A DNA stretch of 64,000 bases from Chrysoperla carnea (taxonomy: Eukaryota; Arthropoda; Insecta; Neuroptera; Chrysopidae), in contig NC_058337.1 in the NCBI RefSeq assembly GCF_905475395.1, positions 71,382,368-71,446,367 of the forward strand, read 5' to 3'. The notes under the pieces are model-generated. The model saw only the letters and a list, made by a program, of their open reading frames with translations. It did no database searches and was not told the DNA's origin. Positions 40,301 to 51,954 of this stretch are shown here, piece by piece (position 1 is the first letter of the stretch; every line of letters starts with the position of its first letter). The translations under genes were made by a program, and so were the position numbers.

Positions 40301-42684
40301 ATAAAAAATAATTTTATGTTCTATTACTAGTGTTTATACATGTCGTCAATTAACAAAATAACCGAGACTTAATTAGCAATAACATTCACAAGATACTTTT
40401 AAAAATCTAATAACTACAAAAATCGAAATTTTTGTAAATTGTAACCAATTCAACTAATTTTTGAAAACAGGGAGAAATTAAATCATACCTCAAACTTCAA
40501 AGATGCGATCAATCTCAATTGGTAGAAAGGCAAATTTAGTCTTTCAATCTTTTAAATTAAATTATGAATTCGAGTTACTTAAAATCTTGAAGTCTGGTTC
40601 ATCAGCAAACATTGTCATTGATAAATACATCTCTAGAATTTATAGTCTTTTTCATTTACGCTTTTTCCAAACAGCTTTTTACTCTACGAAAACTCTCATA
40701 AGTGGTGCATTTTCTTTCAGATTTAAAAACGAGCTTAAATTTAAGTATTTCTGAATAAAAATGAGTTAAAGCGCTACTGCTAAATAATGGAATTTTTTAA
40801 AGATCGAATTGAAGAGAAAGTCGAATATTGAGATTCGTCCAATTTTATACAAATTTAGTTTATTTCTTTCAATTTTTACTATTTTTAGCAAACTGTCTAT
40901 TTTTAGTAGTAAGTATTAAAGTTTATAATAACGTCATATTTACAATTTCAACTAAATTTTCCAAAATTCTATGTCAATCAATATAAATTAACTAAGCTCG
41001 AATAATCCTCCCTAACTAAGCTCGAATAGTCTATTCAACGATTTGGATACGTAGAGAGTGGAAACTGGACAATTTTAATCGTTAATGGGAAATATCCTAT
41101 GTAAACCTTGAATTTTCTTTCGCCTTCAGGGTAATCTAAAAGTCATCTTGGGCTAGGTAAGTGATAAGAAATAGAAGGACACTTTAAATTAGAAAATTGT
41201 TTCCTATAAAATACCTACTATACATATTTCTTTGAATATAGAGTAAACTATATCGGATAATCACATGTTACATGTGATTTTTATCGCCGGAATACCTAAT
41301 TTTAAATTTATTTTTGAAACAAATTACACTTTTTGCGTGGATCTTTTATCCCCAAAATAAAAAATTTATTATACCATGCATATATGTAATATGCAAGGTA
41401 TACTAAGTTTAGTCCCAAGTTTGTAACGCTTAAAAATATTGATACTATGAACAAAATTATTATTTGCCCCTTTAAACCCCAACATTTTTTATTGCGGTCC
41501 ACCCGGTATCTAAATGGTAACTCAATTTTTTCGAAAAGTAGCTATTTTTATGAAAATGTTTGTTGTAAAATAACTCAACACTAACGTTTGGCATTAATAC
41601 AATGAAAATTAAGTTAAGTTGAAAAAAGAATTTTTTTTATGATGGTAAAATATGATAATTTTATTATGTTACAAATAGGGTTATTAATTTGTTTACCCCA
41701 TTTGTTTATTAGCAACACCCCACACTATAAATGCTAATACGTATGTGATACAAAATTTAGAAAATGGATAGTCCTCAAACTGACGAAATTATTGACGATA
41801 ATTTAGAAAACTTTGAGCGTCAAGAACAAATTATTACAATACCAATAATAAAATATCCACAAAAAGTTGAAAAAAAACCTACAAAATTACTGGATTTTCA
41901 GCTATGTTTCCCGATAAATACAACGGATCTTGGCCGTTCATATGTATCGTTACATCGTCCAATTGGTTACAGTAAGATGACAAAAAGGTACATTGTTTTC
42001 TTCTCAAAATTTAACAACTTTTTTTCTTCACAGAATCAACAATTCCTTCAAAATTTTATAGTAAATATGAAGTTCAAGACGATAAAAGTTTGAGTACAGA
42101 GGATATTCAAAAAAATATTGAAAATTTATTAGGAAAACCACCTTATAAAAAATATAAACGTCCTATCACAGAAAATCACAGGTATCAAAATATATTTCCG
42201 ACAAAATAAATTTAAAGTATCTCACACGTTCCTAATTCGAGAATTAAATATTCAGAACCAAGTTTAACTTAAAAAATTTACACTTTCAAGGTACGGATGG
42301 TATCAAGCTCTTTATACTGAATTCAATAAGCCGAACCCCATAGGTTTTTTTGGGAAAGATACATCATTCGAAGTACAATTTCGCATTTTAGAAATATCGC
42401 AAGACGAGACATTAGAAATCAAAAAGAAAAAATGAATTACGTGGCAATTTTTTTAATTTACCTGTTCGTAATCCTTCTCGGCTAGCACCTAAATCCGGTT
42501 CCACCGTAGCTAAATTTGGCTCTTCAGATGGCACATCTATTGTATCTTGTGCTTTTGAAATATCTACAAAAAATACATGATTTTAATAAAAAAGCCGAAC
42601 ATGTCGAAATTAAATTTTTGAATATTTACCTAAACATAAAAGCAAACACAATATTCCAAATGTTAAATATTTCCAGTGTTTCAT
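37380..42684 (-). CDS. Gp93: Endoplasmin, ER Hsp90 (GRP94/Gp93), complete
   Basis: ATP-driven chaperone of the ER lumen that folds secreted and membrane proteins. Four coding exons: 42684-42630, 42563-42462, 40272-38937, 38259-37380. Phases agree and give 790 residues, close to the family (about 790-800). Exon 1 is a signal peptide ([18 protein letters not shown]). The N-terminal ATP-binding domain shows [19 protein letters not shown] and [14 protein letters not shown]. An acidic charged linker near 39420-39540 follows, then the middle domain ([10 protein letters not shown]) and C-terminal dimerisation domain ([14 protein letters not shown]). It ends EEHDEL, an ER retention signal. A plus-strand gene sits in intron 2, and an ER-stress-element-like site lies about 170 bp upstream. 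The 140-codon plus-strand ORF over exon 3 is a shadow. Confidence 0.97.
41370..41515 (-). repeat. Partial copy of the GGTATACTAAGTTTAGTCC repeat family
   Basis: TGCAAGGTATACTAAGTTTA and the following GTTTGTAACGCTTAAAAATA match the edge of the longer copies at 47841-48400, 51185-51605 and 53955-54515. Only one end of the unit is present. It lies in Gp93 intron 2, a few hundred bp upstream of the nested gene. Confidence 0.7.
41764..42435 (+). CDS. Nested small gene in Gp93 intron 2, possible axonemal protein
   Basis: Three exons predicted: 41764-41971 (ACA|GTAAGA), 42034-42181 and 42291-42435, giving 166 residues. A donor at 41988 would run into a stop nine codons later, so the 41972 donor was chosen; it keeps the frame open. 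The N-terminus is acidic ([17 protein letters not shown]), and the C-terminal half has [18 protein letters not shown] followed by a Phe-rich segment and a Lys tail. The K-Y-x-x-P-x-T-E-N-x-x-x-G-W pattern resembles the FAM183/CFAP144 family of ciliary microtubule proteins; that is a tentative match by eye. No signal peptide or membrane segment. The stop lies 27 nt before Gp93 exon 2 on the opposite strand. The next AATAAA (42585-42590) is beyond that exon, so its mRNA may be antisense to it. Confidence 0.6.
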
Positions 42685-44046
42685 TTTGATTATTTAATTA
42701 ACTATCGAGATCAAAAATTACGTGTACTTGTAATTTTAAAAACAAAATTTCTTTGATTACTGTGTTTGCCGATTGACAATCATATTAATAATGAATAGAG
42801 AAGCATACTCAAAAATTTATTCATTAGAATTTATTTTCTAGAATGATATTTTACCAATCAATGTGAAGCACGTAACAATGTTATGCTTATGTCGACCAAT
42901 CAATATAGCGATTTGTGATGAAAATACAAATGGCGTTATTTGATTGGTTTACGTGTTTATTATATAAAACAGTGGTAATTTTAAATATATTGTTGATTAG
43001 CATAACTTTTGAGGAAAATAATTAGATAAAAATATTATATTGCATCATTAACAGTATAGATAAATTTATTTTTTAATTTATTTTCTCAACAGGTATCATG
43101 TAATACAAGCTTATTCTAAAAATAAACATTTAATTTGGAAAATGTAAATTAATAGGGAATTAATAAATTATTCACATAATATATTCAAATGATCAATCAG
43201 GAAAGGTGTTTGGCACAATTGGCTATAGTTAATTTCTTTAATAGAATATCTCAAAACATTTTCCACCGTGCCGATAAAAATGTCAAAGAATATTTAAGGT
43301 AGTACCTACACGAAAGTGATATTCCAAGAATTTCTCAAAACTCAGAATATAAAATATTTAATTCATAATACACTTGCTGTTAAAATTAGAAGATGATTTA
43401 CCATGCCATACATGAGATATTAGCAATTAAAAGTGACGCAATTTGTACGTGTACATGGGAGAAGTGTATAAAAATACACAAATTTACAAATATTATATTT
43501 ATTTACCAATGAATGACGTCCACCATCTCTATGAAAAACTAATATAATGTAGAATACTATATTTAGAAAATATATAAATAAAAATAAAAATTATTTACCA
43601 TATAGTTTCGATAAAAAACTTAAATAAATAACTCGTTTTAGCGATGATTTTTGTGGAAAAGATATGAAGACTAATGTTAAAGGCATATGTCATAGTGTGT
43701 GTGTTTATATGTACACTAGAATCAGTAGTGAGGAACTACAGTCTTTTGAAAATAATATATGGTATATGTATAATAGTCATAGCACAGTTAATGCACTGAA
43801 TGATAGTATTAGTCCAAAACTTTTTGACTGGACGGTCGCGGAGGAACTACCTTAAGTAATCAAACACTAAAGTAATCTCTATTAAATAAAAGAGACCATT
43901 TTTGTATAGATCAGTTAATATTCTACAAAAATACATATTGCTTATTTTATGAGGTTTATTAATTAACAAGTTATAAATTTAAGGGAAAAAAATAATTTTT
44001 CTTACTTCTTCAAATTTTGTCCTTCAACATTTTTTAAATGGTTAGA
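42685..44046. other. Gp93 upstream region
   Basis: Holds the Gp93 promoter (about 42685-42990, with CCAAT boxes), then AT-rich sequence without a supported gene. A 63-codon plus-strand ORF at 43664-43855 starts with ATG but shows no recognisable motif. The minus-strand AATAAA at 43955-43960 may serve the small gene to the right. Confidence 0.45.
42854..42872 (+). promoter_or_regulatory. ER stress response element-like site upstream of Gp93
   Basis: CCAAT, nine bases, then GCACG: one mismatch to the ERSE consensus CCAAT-N9-CCACG, which binds NF-Y with ATF6/XBP1. It lies 170-188 bp upstream of the Gp93 ATG, and ERSEs work in either orientation. Two more CCAAT boxes sit within 100 bp, one of them inverted next to an ACGTG. 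GRP94 promoters are classic ER-stress targets. Function here is inferred. Confidence 0.5.
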
Positions 44047-44320
44047 TTAGTAAAAAGTGTAAGAGCCGCCTTTTAAAGAGCGTTCAATTTCCTACAAAAA
44101 TATGAGTTAATTAAGATTGCATTCAATTGATGTACATTCAATTAATGGAAAGATATGAACGTTTTCATATTAACCCACCCTAATGCATATGCAGATGGCG
44201 GAGATGCACCTCCCTGAACTTTTCTTGAATAATCTGTGAAAGACAATGCAAAACTATTTATAAAAGAGTTAAAGATAGAGCAAAATTTAAAAATTTACTA
44301 AAAACTTTTATTCGAAACAT
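44047..44320 (-). CDS. Possible 41-aa microprotein gene in three tiny exons
   Basis: Exons 44320-44299, 44233-44175 and 44091-44047 are each bounded by usable GT/AG sites, with introns of 65 and 83 nt and matching phases (1, then 0). The joined frame has 41 residues: it starts MFRIKVFNYSRKVQGG, continues ASPPSAYALGW, and ends EIERSLKGGSYTFY. The sequence is not low-complexity, and base composition in the two 3' exons is clearly less AT-rich than the flanks. AATAAA lies 87 nt past the stop (43955-43960). I do not recognise the family. The first exon is only 22 nt, so another upstream exon could be the true partner. It could be a small mitochondrial or membrane-associated peptide, but nothing shows that. 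Confidence 0.35.
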
Positions 44321-47014
44321 TTTAACGAAAAGCCAAAGGAGTACTATTTGAAGACACAGTCTTCATCACTTCGGTTGGATTCAACCAATTGTTAATGCAT
44401 TTTTGGTCAATTTTTTTTAGTGATTTCCGCTTGAAATACAGGTACATGTGGAAGAATTCGATTATACATACAGAAAAGGTTGTGAATGATTCCAATAATA
44501 TTTACTATCTATGGGGCGTTCACAACCAGATTTTTTTCAATAACTGTTGTTTAAATTAAAGATTTGAAATGACACAATTTTAGTAACCATACGCAAATTT
44601 TATTCGATATATTTCAACATATTATTTATATTTATATAAATTTTTCAAATTTCATTTTTTGGTACCTCCATGAAATTAGATTATTTTATTACTTTTAATG
44701 ATTTTTTAATAAAATGGAATTACACAATTTTCCTATTTAATTATAAGGTCATTAGAATCGCTTTTATATAATCTAAATATTTAACTTGCCAAAAAAATTG
44801 ATAGAGAAAACTAAAAAAAAAAAATCAAGTGCAAATAACAATTGACGGAATTACCTGTTTTAATACCTTACATATTCTTGGATATTAATGTTTGATGAAC
44901 TGTTTAAAATTATTATTGTCTGAAGTGGAATTATAATTACAGTACAATCTCATTAATCCGACAATTCAATAAACCGGGATACACCGGCAATCATATTTCA
45001 TAAAAAATTAACAAAAAATATTATTTTCGTGCCAGTGGTGATACTTAATATGAACTTTTCTATACAATGAAGTAATCTGACATCCTTTGGTTTTTTATAG
45101 CACCGGATTAGTGATTAATTTGTACTGTATTATTGACAAATTTATGTTTATAATTATTATTGAAGTCAGTTTTTAGACTGCTAGAAATTTCTAGACATTA
45201 TACTTAAGTTGTTTGTCTTCTTACAATATTGTCAAAATTTTTTTGGATTGTATGCACTGTACTATTTAACTGTTTATATTTAAATACAATATAAAGTGTG
45301 CAATGAGTTTAAAATTATGTTAACATATAGTTATTTATTTTCAATACTCTAACTAGAGACATTTCTGTTCAAAAATAAATTTTTTTAAGTTTGCTTTGCA
45401 TTATTATATTACAACAATGAAAAGGTCAATCATTTTGGTTTTTCTTTTCTTAACTCAGAACACATATTTCAATGTTTAGTTCACAGATGATGTAACGTTA
45501 CTTCATCTTTTGTTTAGTTTTTTGAAAATAACTGACAGTTAGTGCCCCAGCTTCCTCTATACATCACTAACATCCCCCGCCGCGGTTTTGTTCGCGAAAC
45601 TAACATTTCTGCTTTAAGTTATTGACTACTTTTCTCGGAAGGGGAAAGAGCCCGTTAATATCAGGGTATAGATAAACCAATTTTACTTGATTCAGTACTG
45701 GGAATATTTAAAAGCTGATTTTTGTCGAAAATAGTTCATTTTTCTACTTTAAAACATTCAAGCTTCCTGTCTCGATCTTTTTAATTTTAGTAGAAAAATC
45801 TCTACGTCGATTCTCTATCAGTCAGGACAAAGCCGCTTATAATAGAAATTTATGTATAAACAATAAAAATTCTATTATTTTTTTGGTTGAAAGTTTTAAC
45901 GTTGGAATTTAAAAAAAATAGAAAGTACATATTTAGAATCACATTATTTAATTATATAGATTATAGGACATTATTTTAGCCGTCGGTGGATTGATAAAAA
46001 AGTTTCAACCATTAGCATAAATATAAATACAACCATTCGTTATTTAATATTTAAACAATTTTCTTTAAGGATGTACGAGCGCCAGGGTAATTTTGGATAA
46101 AAGGCTTGATTTTTTATATGAAGTTGGACTAAGTCTAAATCAACTCTGAAAATTTGAGGGGGGTGGGTTACCCGATTATTTAAATAAATAAATGTCTTCA
46201 AAGGTATATTTAACATTGGTCTTATAGAAAAATGATAGATGTGTGATGTGTTCATAGATTTCTCCAAACCCAGTGGAAATTAAAAAAAAAAAAAACAAAC
46301 TATTTAAACTAACGATAAAACCTTAAAAAATTATATTGAAAAAAAAAAATCGTTGTGCCCAACTAATTAAGGATGTGTGAGCACGGTAGTGGGGACATCA
46401 ATTAAAAAAAATATATAGTTTTCAATTTTAATGGTGAATATAAGGCGAAAAGTAACAATAAAATTTTTCAATATCTGAAGTAATTTTTAAAATATCGAAA
46501 ATAGAATTTTTTTTTTAATTATTTAGCTTTCGATATTTCGAAAACCAAGGCAGATATCGAAAAATTTTATTCTTATTTTTCATCTACATTCATGAAGTTA
46601 AAACAAAATTCATCATCAAAGTTAAAAGTAAAGTACAAATAATTTCAACCACAAGTCTAAACTTGCCTTAGCGCTCGTACTACCTTCAATTTTTTTTTTT
46701 TTTTTGTGTTTGTTCTATCTAATCAAATTTTTATTACGTTGAAATGTTTACAATCTTCCCCCCTCCTCTAGAAAATGTGGTTTCTTTTTGGGTTTATTGG
46801 AATAAATTTTTGGGTGGGAGAATAAACTTCAATTGCTTACATTATTAGGTGTTCAATTGATATAAAAACGAAATTATTTACAGTTGAAAAGGAATTTCAG
46901 AAAATTAAAATGCCATAGCTTAATTTAAACATAATATTTAAAAAAAATATCTTAATATATAAAAATTCGGTATAGGAAAAAAACAAATTTTTCTAAAATA
47001 TTTTAATAACATTT
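44321..47014. other. Intergenic region before the 3' end of NFS1
   Basis: About 2.7 kb, AT-rich, containing the small pogo-like MITE at 44940-45127. A less AT-rich patch occurs at 45540-45690. A likely poly(A) signal for NFS1 (minus-strand AATAAA) is at 46793-46798, 217 nt past its stop. No gene supported; a 20-codon ORF near 45417 resembles a signal peptide but has no continuation. Confidence 0.45.
44940..45127. mobile_element. Short pogo/Tigger-like MITE
   Basis: The 188-bp element is flanked by TA on both sides (44938-44939 and 45128-45129). Its ends read CAGTACAATCTCATTAATCC and, inverted, CAGTACAAATTAATCACTAA. TA target duplication and CAGTA-type ends fit the Tc1/mariner superfamily, pogo/Tigger branch. 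No coding sequence. Confidence 0.65.
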
Positions 47015-49537
47015 TTAATGTTGGGACCATTGTATTGTTTTTAAATCAATACCCTCCTGTACCATTTCCCATAAAGGTGATATCTCACGTAAACGTTGTA
47101 CGTGCTCTATACATTTATCTACTGTATAATCCACCTCATCGATTGTTGTAAAACGTCCAATACCAAATCGTATTGAACTGTGTGCTAAATCTTCATCGCT
47201 ACCAATTGCACGGAGCACATACGACGGTTCGAGTGATGCAGATGTGCAAGCAGACCCACTACTCAGCGCAACATCTTTTAGTGCCATCAGTAACGATTCA
47301 CCTTCAACATATGCAAACGACAAATTGATACAACCAGGATATGTTTCCTTTGGATCTCCATTACGTATTACATGCGTTAAATTTGAATAAATTTTATCGA
47401 GTAAACGATTAGATAGTAATTCCATCCATTTATGATCGTATGCCATTTCTTCTTGGGCAATTTCACATGCTGTTCCCATTCCAACAGTTAGAGGGGTTGG
47501 TACTGTACCAGAACGGATACCACGTTCTTGTCCTCCACCCGATTGAATTGGAGTTATTCGTACTCGAGGTCGACGACGAACATATAGTGCCCCAACACCT
47601 TTGGGGCCATACAATTTATGGCCTGATATTGACATTAGATCAATATTCATTTTTTCAACATTAATGGGGATTTTTCCCACTGCTTGTGCGGCATCGGTGT
47701 GGAAAAATATCTATAAAAATTCGAACATAATAATTTGTTTAAATCAAGTGTTGAAATAGTATCTCCATAACACTTATTTTAGTTCAAACATTAAACAATT
47801 TTTGTAAAGGGTGAATTTTCAAAAATGTGTTTGACACTTTTTATACCATACATATATGTAATATGCAAGGTATACTAAGTTTAGTCCAAGTTTGTAACGC
47901 TTAAAAATATTAATGCTATGAACAAAATGATATGTGTTTATAAAATCACCTAATTAATCCATTTTCGGTTGTCTGACCGTCTGTCTGTCTGCCAACACGA
48001 TAACTCAAAAACGAAAAAAGGTATCAAGCTGGAATTTTTACAGCGTACTCAGGACGTAAAAAGTAAGGTCAAGTTCGTAAATGAGCAACATAAGTCAATT
48101 GAGTCTTGACCTATGGGTCTGTAGGACCCATCTTGTAAACCGTTAGAGATAAAACAAAAGTTTAAATGTAAAAAATCTTACTTATAAAAAAATAAACAAC
48201 TTTTGTTTGAAACATTTTTTCGTAAACATCACTGTTTACTCGCGGGGGAGCAAATTAGGCGTAAATTATATAGTATGTATTATATGTGGATATATCAGTT
48301 ACGTATGTGTGAAATATATGTATGTGTAATGTGAGTAATCAGCACTGTCTATACATGGTATTTCAATAATTAACTCAGTCAATTGTTTGTTTAGTTGTAA
48401 AAAAGTGTATAATTCTTTAAGATCTTAATAGTAAAGAAATTTAAAACATATTATTTTAGCTAAAGATAATCTAGCGATTTTGATATTCTATTAAGATTAT
48501 TTTATTTAAGACGAATATAGTTGTGTTTTCTTAAATATGAAGTTAGGGAATTACTTTTGGTATGTATATCTCGAGATATACATACTTTCTATATTAAAAA
48601 TACTTCATTTCATGTTTGAACTGGAACTCAAAATTTATTGAAATTAATTATGAATAAGCATAGAAACTGGAAAATTGTTATTACCTTTTTTGATTTGCAA
48701 AGTTTACCAATTTCTTGAATTGGTTGTTTTACACCAATTTCATTATTCACAGCCATAACTGAAACTAAACTAGTATCGGGCGTTGTAGCTTTATCTAAAT
48801 CTTCCATTGAAATAATACCATTTGGCCCAACAGGTAAATATGTGATTTTAAAACCTTCTCCTTCCAAAGCACGACATGAATCTAAGACGCATTTATGTTC
48901 CTAAAATTAAAATCCAAGTTAAAATTGAACTTGTTGGTAATCTAGAAAATAAATTTAATTTAAATAAAATTTACCGTTTGGGTTGTTACAATATGCTTTT
49001 TCTTAGATGCATAAAATTTTGCTACTCCTTTCACCGCAATATTGTTACATTCTGTAGCTCCGCTGGTAAAAATAATTTCTCTTGGATCCGCACCAATTAA
49101 ACTGGCAATTTGTTTGCGTGCTTTTTCCACAGCTTCCTCACTTTCCCAACCGTATGCATGAGTCCGTGAATGTGGATTTCCATAATAATTTGTTAAATAT
49201 GGCATCATTGCATCCAAAACACGTGGATCCTAATAAGAAAATACGGTATACAGATATATTTATTTTTTTGGGATCATTACATATTTATAGGGTATTTGGC
49301 CTTTACCATAGGTGTTGTAGCCTGTGCATCAAAGTATATCGGTCGACCTTCAAATTCTTTCTTGTGTCTTTCATTTTTGGTTTCTAGAAATTATTACATA
49401 ATATTAATTATTTTCTCAATGGTTTTCTAGGATCATATTTTACCATTATTTAAAAAACGCGATGTATGTACATATCGTTTGTAAATATTACTCCTTCCTT
49501 GTAAACTAAAAATAATTTGACGCACGTTCTTCAACAT
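47015..49537 (-). CDS. NFS1: Mitochondrial cysteine desulfurase NFS1, complete
   Basis: PLP enzyme that takes sulfur from cysteine for iron-sulfur cluster assembly in the mitochondrial matrix, with ISD11 and ISCU. Five exons: 49537-49444, 49383-49307, 49229-48975, 48900-48685, 47710-47015; phases agree and give 445 residues (human 457). Residues 1-32 are rich in Arg/Lys/Ser with no acidic residue before the second exon, as expected of a mitochondrial targeting sequence. Conserved blocks follow: [72 protein letters not shown] with the PLP lysine, [12 protein letters not shown], and [17 protein letters not shown] with the mobile catalytic cysteine. The C-terminal segment ends in TIQWSQH, a stretch tied to ISCU binding in the family. 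Intron 4 (47711-48684) carries a copy of a dispersed repeat. Confidence 0.97.
47841..48400 (-). repeat. Dispersed repeat family, longest copy, in NFS1 intron 4
   Basis: Begins near ATGCAAGGTATACTAAGTTT, includes GTCTGACCGTCTGTCTGTC, CGATAACTCAAAAACGAAAA, ACCCATCTTGTAAACCGTTA and ATTAACTCAGTCAATTGTTT, and runs about 560 bp. Matching copies occur at about 50650-51110, 51185-51605 and 53955-54515 in the opposite orientation, with fragments at 41370 and 11420. No ORF is conserved among copies, so it is a non-autonomous element. Confidence 0.8.
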
Positions 49538-50339
49538 TTTCAGTATCGTTTAAATATTGCTGTTTTAACTTTTAATAAAATTAATATATCGTTATTATGT
49601 TAATTATTCTAATTATACCATTAAAATTACACATGACAATCATACCAAAACTTCAAAACTTGACAAAAACATTTGTTTAGTGGTATAATTACTATCATCC
49701 ACAGACGTTATATAAAAGTAGACTCGCACAGATTTTAATGCTGAGAAAGGTTCTATCTAGGGATAGAAAAAATAACTAATATTGTTAGCTCGCTGGGATC
49801 GCTAAGTTGTCTCATTAAAAGCGGGCTGTTGTGCGCTAATTTCAAATGATCTATCAACGTTTAATATACGTGTGTATAATATCATTCAAAGGAAAAAAAA
49901 GCATATAATGAAATTATTATTAATTATTATTATTATTTACTTATGAATAAATTATAAATTATCTATTCTACTTTGTAAATTTATCTATACTACTTTATAA
50001 ATTTGAATGGTACTAACTTCATCTACTTGTACTCATAAACAGCTAACTTCGCAGATACTACTTACCGACGACAGCGCGGCTGGTGGCTGAAAAATGAACT
50101 ATAAATTCTACAAATTTTCAAGGACAGACGCGCTAATGCTTTAGCGCGTAGCGATCGTTCTCCTTCTCTCTAACCTCCATGATATATTTAATGGAAGTGT
50201 TGTTTACAATGTTTTATATTACATACCATACTAGTAGAATAAAATTACGCAATGTGTATGGATGATGGGCAGCGAAACTTTGGGGTTTTTCTTTTCACGT
50301 CAAAATAAGTAATTTTTGAAATTTTTGCCTTTCCCGGAG

Positions 50340-50383
50340 TATTTAAACGAGCAATTATATATATATAATTGCTCGTTTAAATA
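50340..50383. repeat. Perfect 44-bp palindrome
   Basis: TATTTAAACGAGCAATTATA followed directly by its mirror, with an AT-alternating centre and no mismatch. It could extrude as a cruciform. No coding sequence around it. Confidence 0.85.
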
Positions 50384-50649
50384 TATAAGATTTTTTTTTC
50401 TGTTTCGCGACAGAATAAATTACAGAGGTTTTTTGGGACGATCTAGCTAGGTTCCATTTCTGAAAAACGTCCTTTTATCAGTGTTTTCAGGAAAAACTGG
50501 AACAAACTGCAATATATGACTCTTCCTGACATCTATTGGTGTTTATCGTAGGTACCAAATGAAGTACCGGGACATTCAAATTGGTATTTGTGTGGAGACT
50601 ATTTAAACGGTTTTTATATTAGTGATAAAATTTGTGTATTTTTAAATCA

Positions 50650-51605
50650 AACAAGTGAAAACAAACAATTGACTGAGTTAATTGTTGAAATACCATGTAT
50701 AGTCAGTGTTGATTTCTTTATCACATTACATATACCAACATGTGACACATACATAACTGATAATCAAGTATAGTACATATTATAAAATTTCCGCCCTAAT
50801 TGTCGCCCTCACGGGTAAACAGTGATGTCTACGAAAAAATGTTTCAAACTAAAGTTGTTTAATTTTTGATAAGGAACATTTTTTACATTTAAACTTTTGT
50901 TCTATCTCTAACGGTTTACAAGATGGGTCCTACGGTCCCAAGTCCCAATTGACCTATGATGCTCATTTACGAACTTGATCTCACTTTTTACGTGCTGAGT
51001 ACGCTGTAAAAATTTCAGCTCGATATCTTTTTTCGTTTTTGAGTTATCGTGTCCACAGACGGATCCACAAACAAATAATACAATCTTATAAGTGACGTAT
51101 ATGTTTGAAATAAACAATGTTGTTGCTATGCAAATAATTGATACTATGTGTTATATATATATAACATATCAATTATGTTCTGAACTAATTTGCGCTGTCA
51201 CGGGTAAACAATAATCTTTACAAAAAAATGTTTCAAACAAAAGTTGTTTATTTTTTTGTAAGGAACATTTTTTACATTTAAACTTTTATTCTATCTCTAA
51301 CGGTTTACAAGATGGGTACTACGGACCCATGACCCAATTGACCCATATTGCTCATTTACGAACTTGACCTCACTTTTTACGTCCTAAGCACGCTGTAAAA
51401 ATTTCAGCTTGATATCTCTTTTCGTTTTTGAGTAATCGTGACCACAGACGGACGGGCGGACGGACGGACAACCGGAAATGGATTAATTAGGTGATTTTAT
51501 GAACACCTATACCAATTTTTTTTTGTAGCATCAATATTTTTAGACGTTACAAACTTGGGACTAAACTTATAATACTATGTATATTTCATATATACATGGT
51601 ATAAA
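50650..51605 (+). repeat. Two copies of the dispersed repeat in the same orientation
   Basis: The first copy (about 50650-51110) starts ACAAGTGAAAACAAACAATT and stops soon after GAGTTATCGTG. The second (about 51185-51605) lacks that start but continues to CATGGTATAAA. Both share CGGTTTACAAGATGGGT and ACGTNCTNAGNACGCTGTAA-type sequence. They lie head-to-tail about 75 bp apart. Confidence 0.75.
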
Positions 51606-51738
51606 AATATAGAGCAAAGCTCGGTCATCCAGGTACTTGGTTTTTAAAAGACTAACATGGTGAACTTGATGTCCGTGATTAATTATTAGTGATTTTTATG
51701 TTATCACAAGAGTATTCACAACTTGAAGTGAGGAACTT

Positions 51739-51954
51739 ATCGTACCTGTAGCGTAAAAGAATCGTACATAAAGCAGAATTATCGTACTTATCAAAATAAC
51801 TCCTTTAATGAATAAATAAATCAAAGTAAACGTTTTAAATTTATGTCAAAATTTTTTATTTTCTCAGAAATAAATGTACGATATACGATGATATAGACTA
51901 TCGTTCATCGAGCGTTGGTATGAAATTATTGCATATGTACGATAATTATCGTAC
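51739..51954. repeat. Cluster of six ATCGTAC motifs upstream of EpsinR
   Basis: ATCGTAC or its complement GTACGAT occurs at 51739, 51761, 51781, 51876, 51937 and 51948, all within 216 bp and 280-490 bp upstream of the EpsinR ATG. The last two are inverted to each other around AATT. It may be a binding-site array or an old element. Confidence 0.5.

Noticed and set aside
41764-42093. 109-codon unspliced reading of the nested gene
   Set aside because: It reads through intron sequence and ends in a shifted frame. The spliced form keeps a coherent protein to 42435.
43664-43855. 63-codon ATG ORF upstream of Gp93
   Set aside because: No motif, no splice context and no codon signal; length is compatible with chance.
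45417-45479. 20-codon ORF resembling a signal peptide
   Set aside because: It stops at once and has no convincing donor to continue into another exon.
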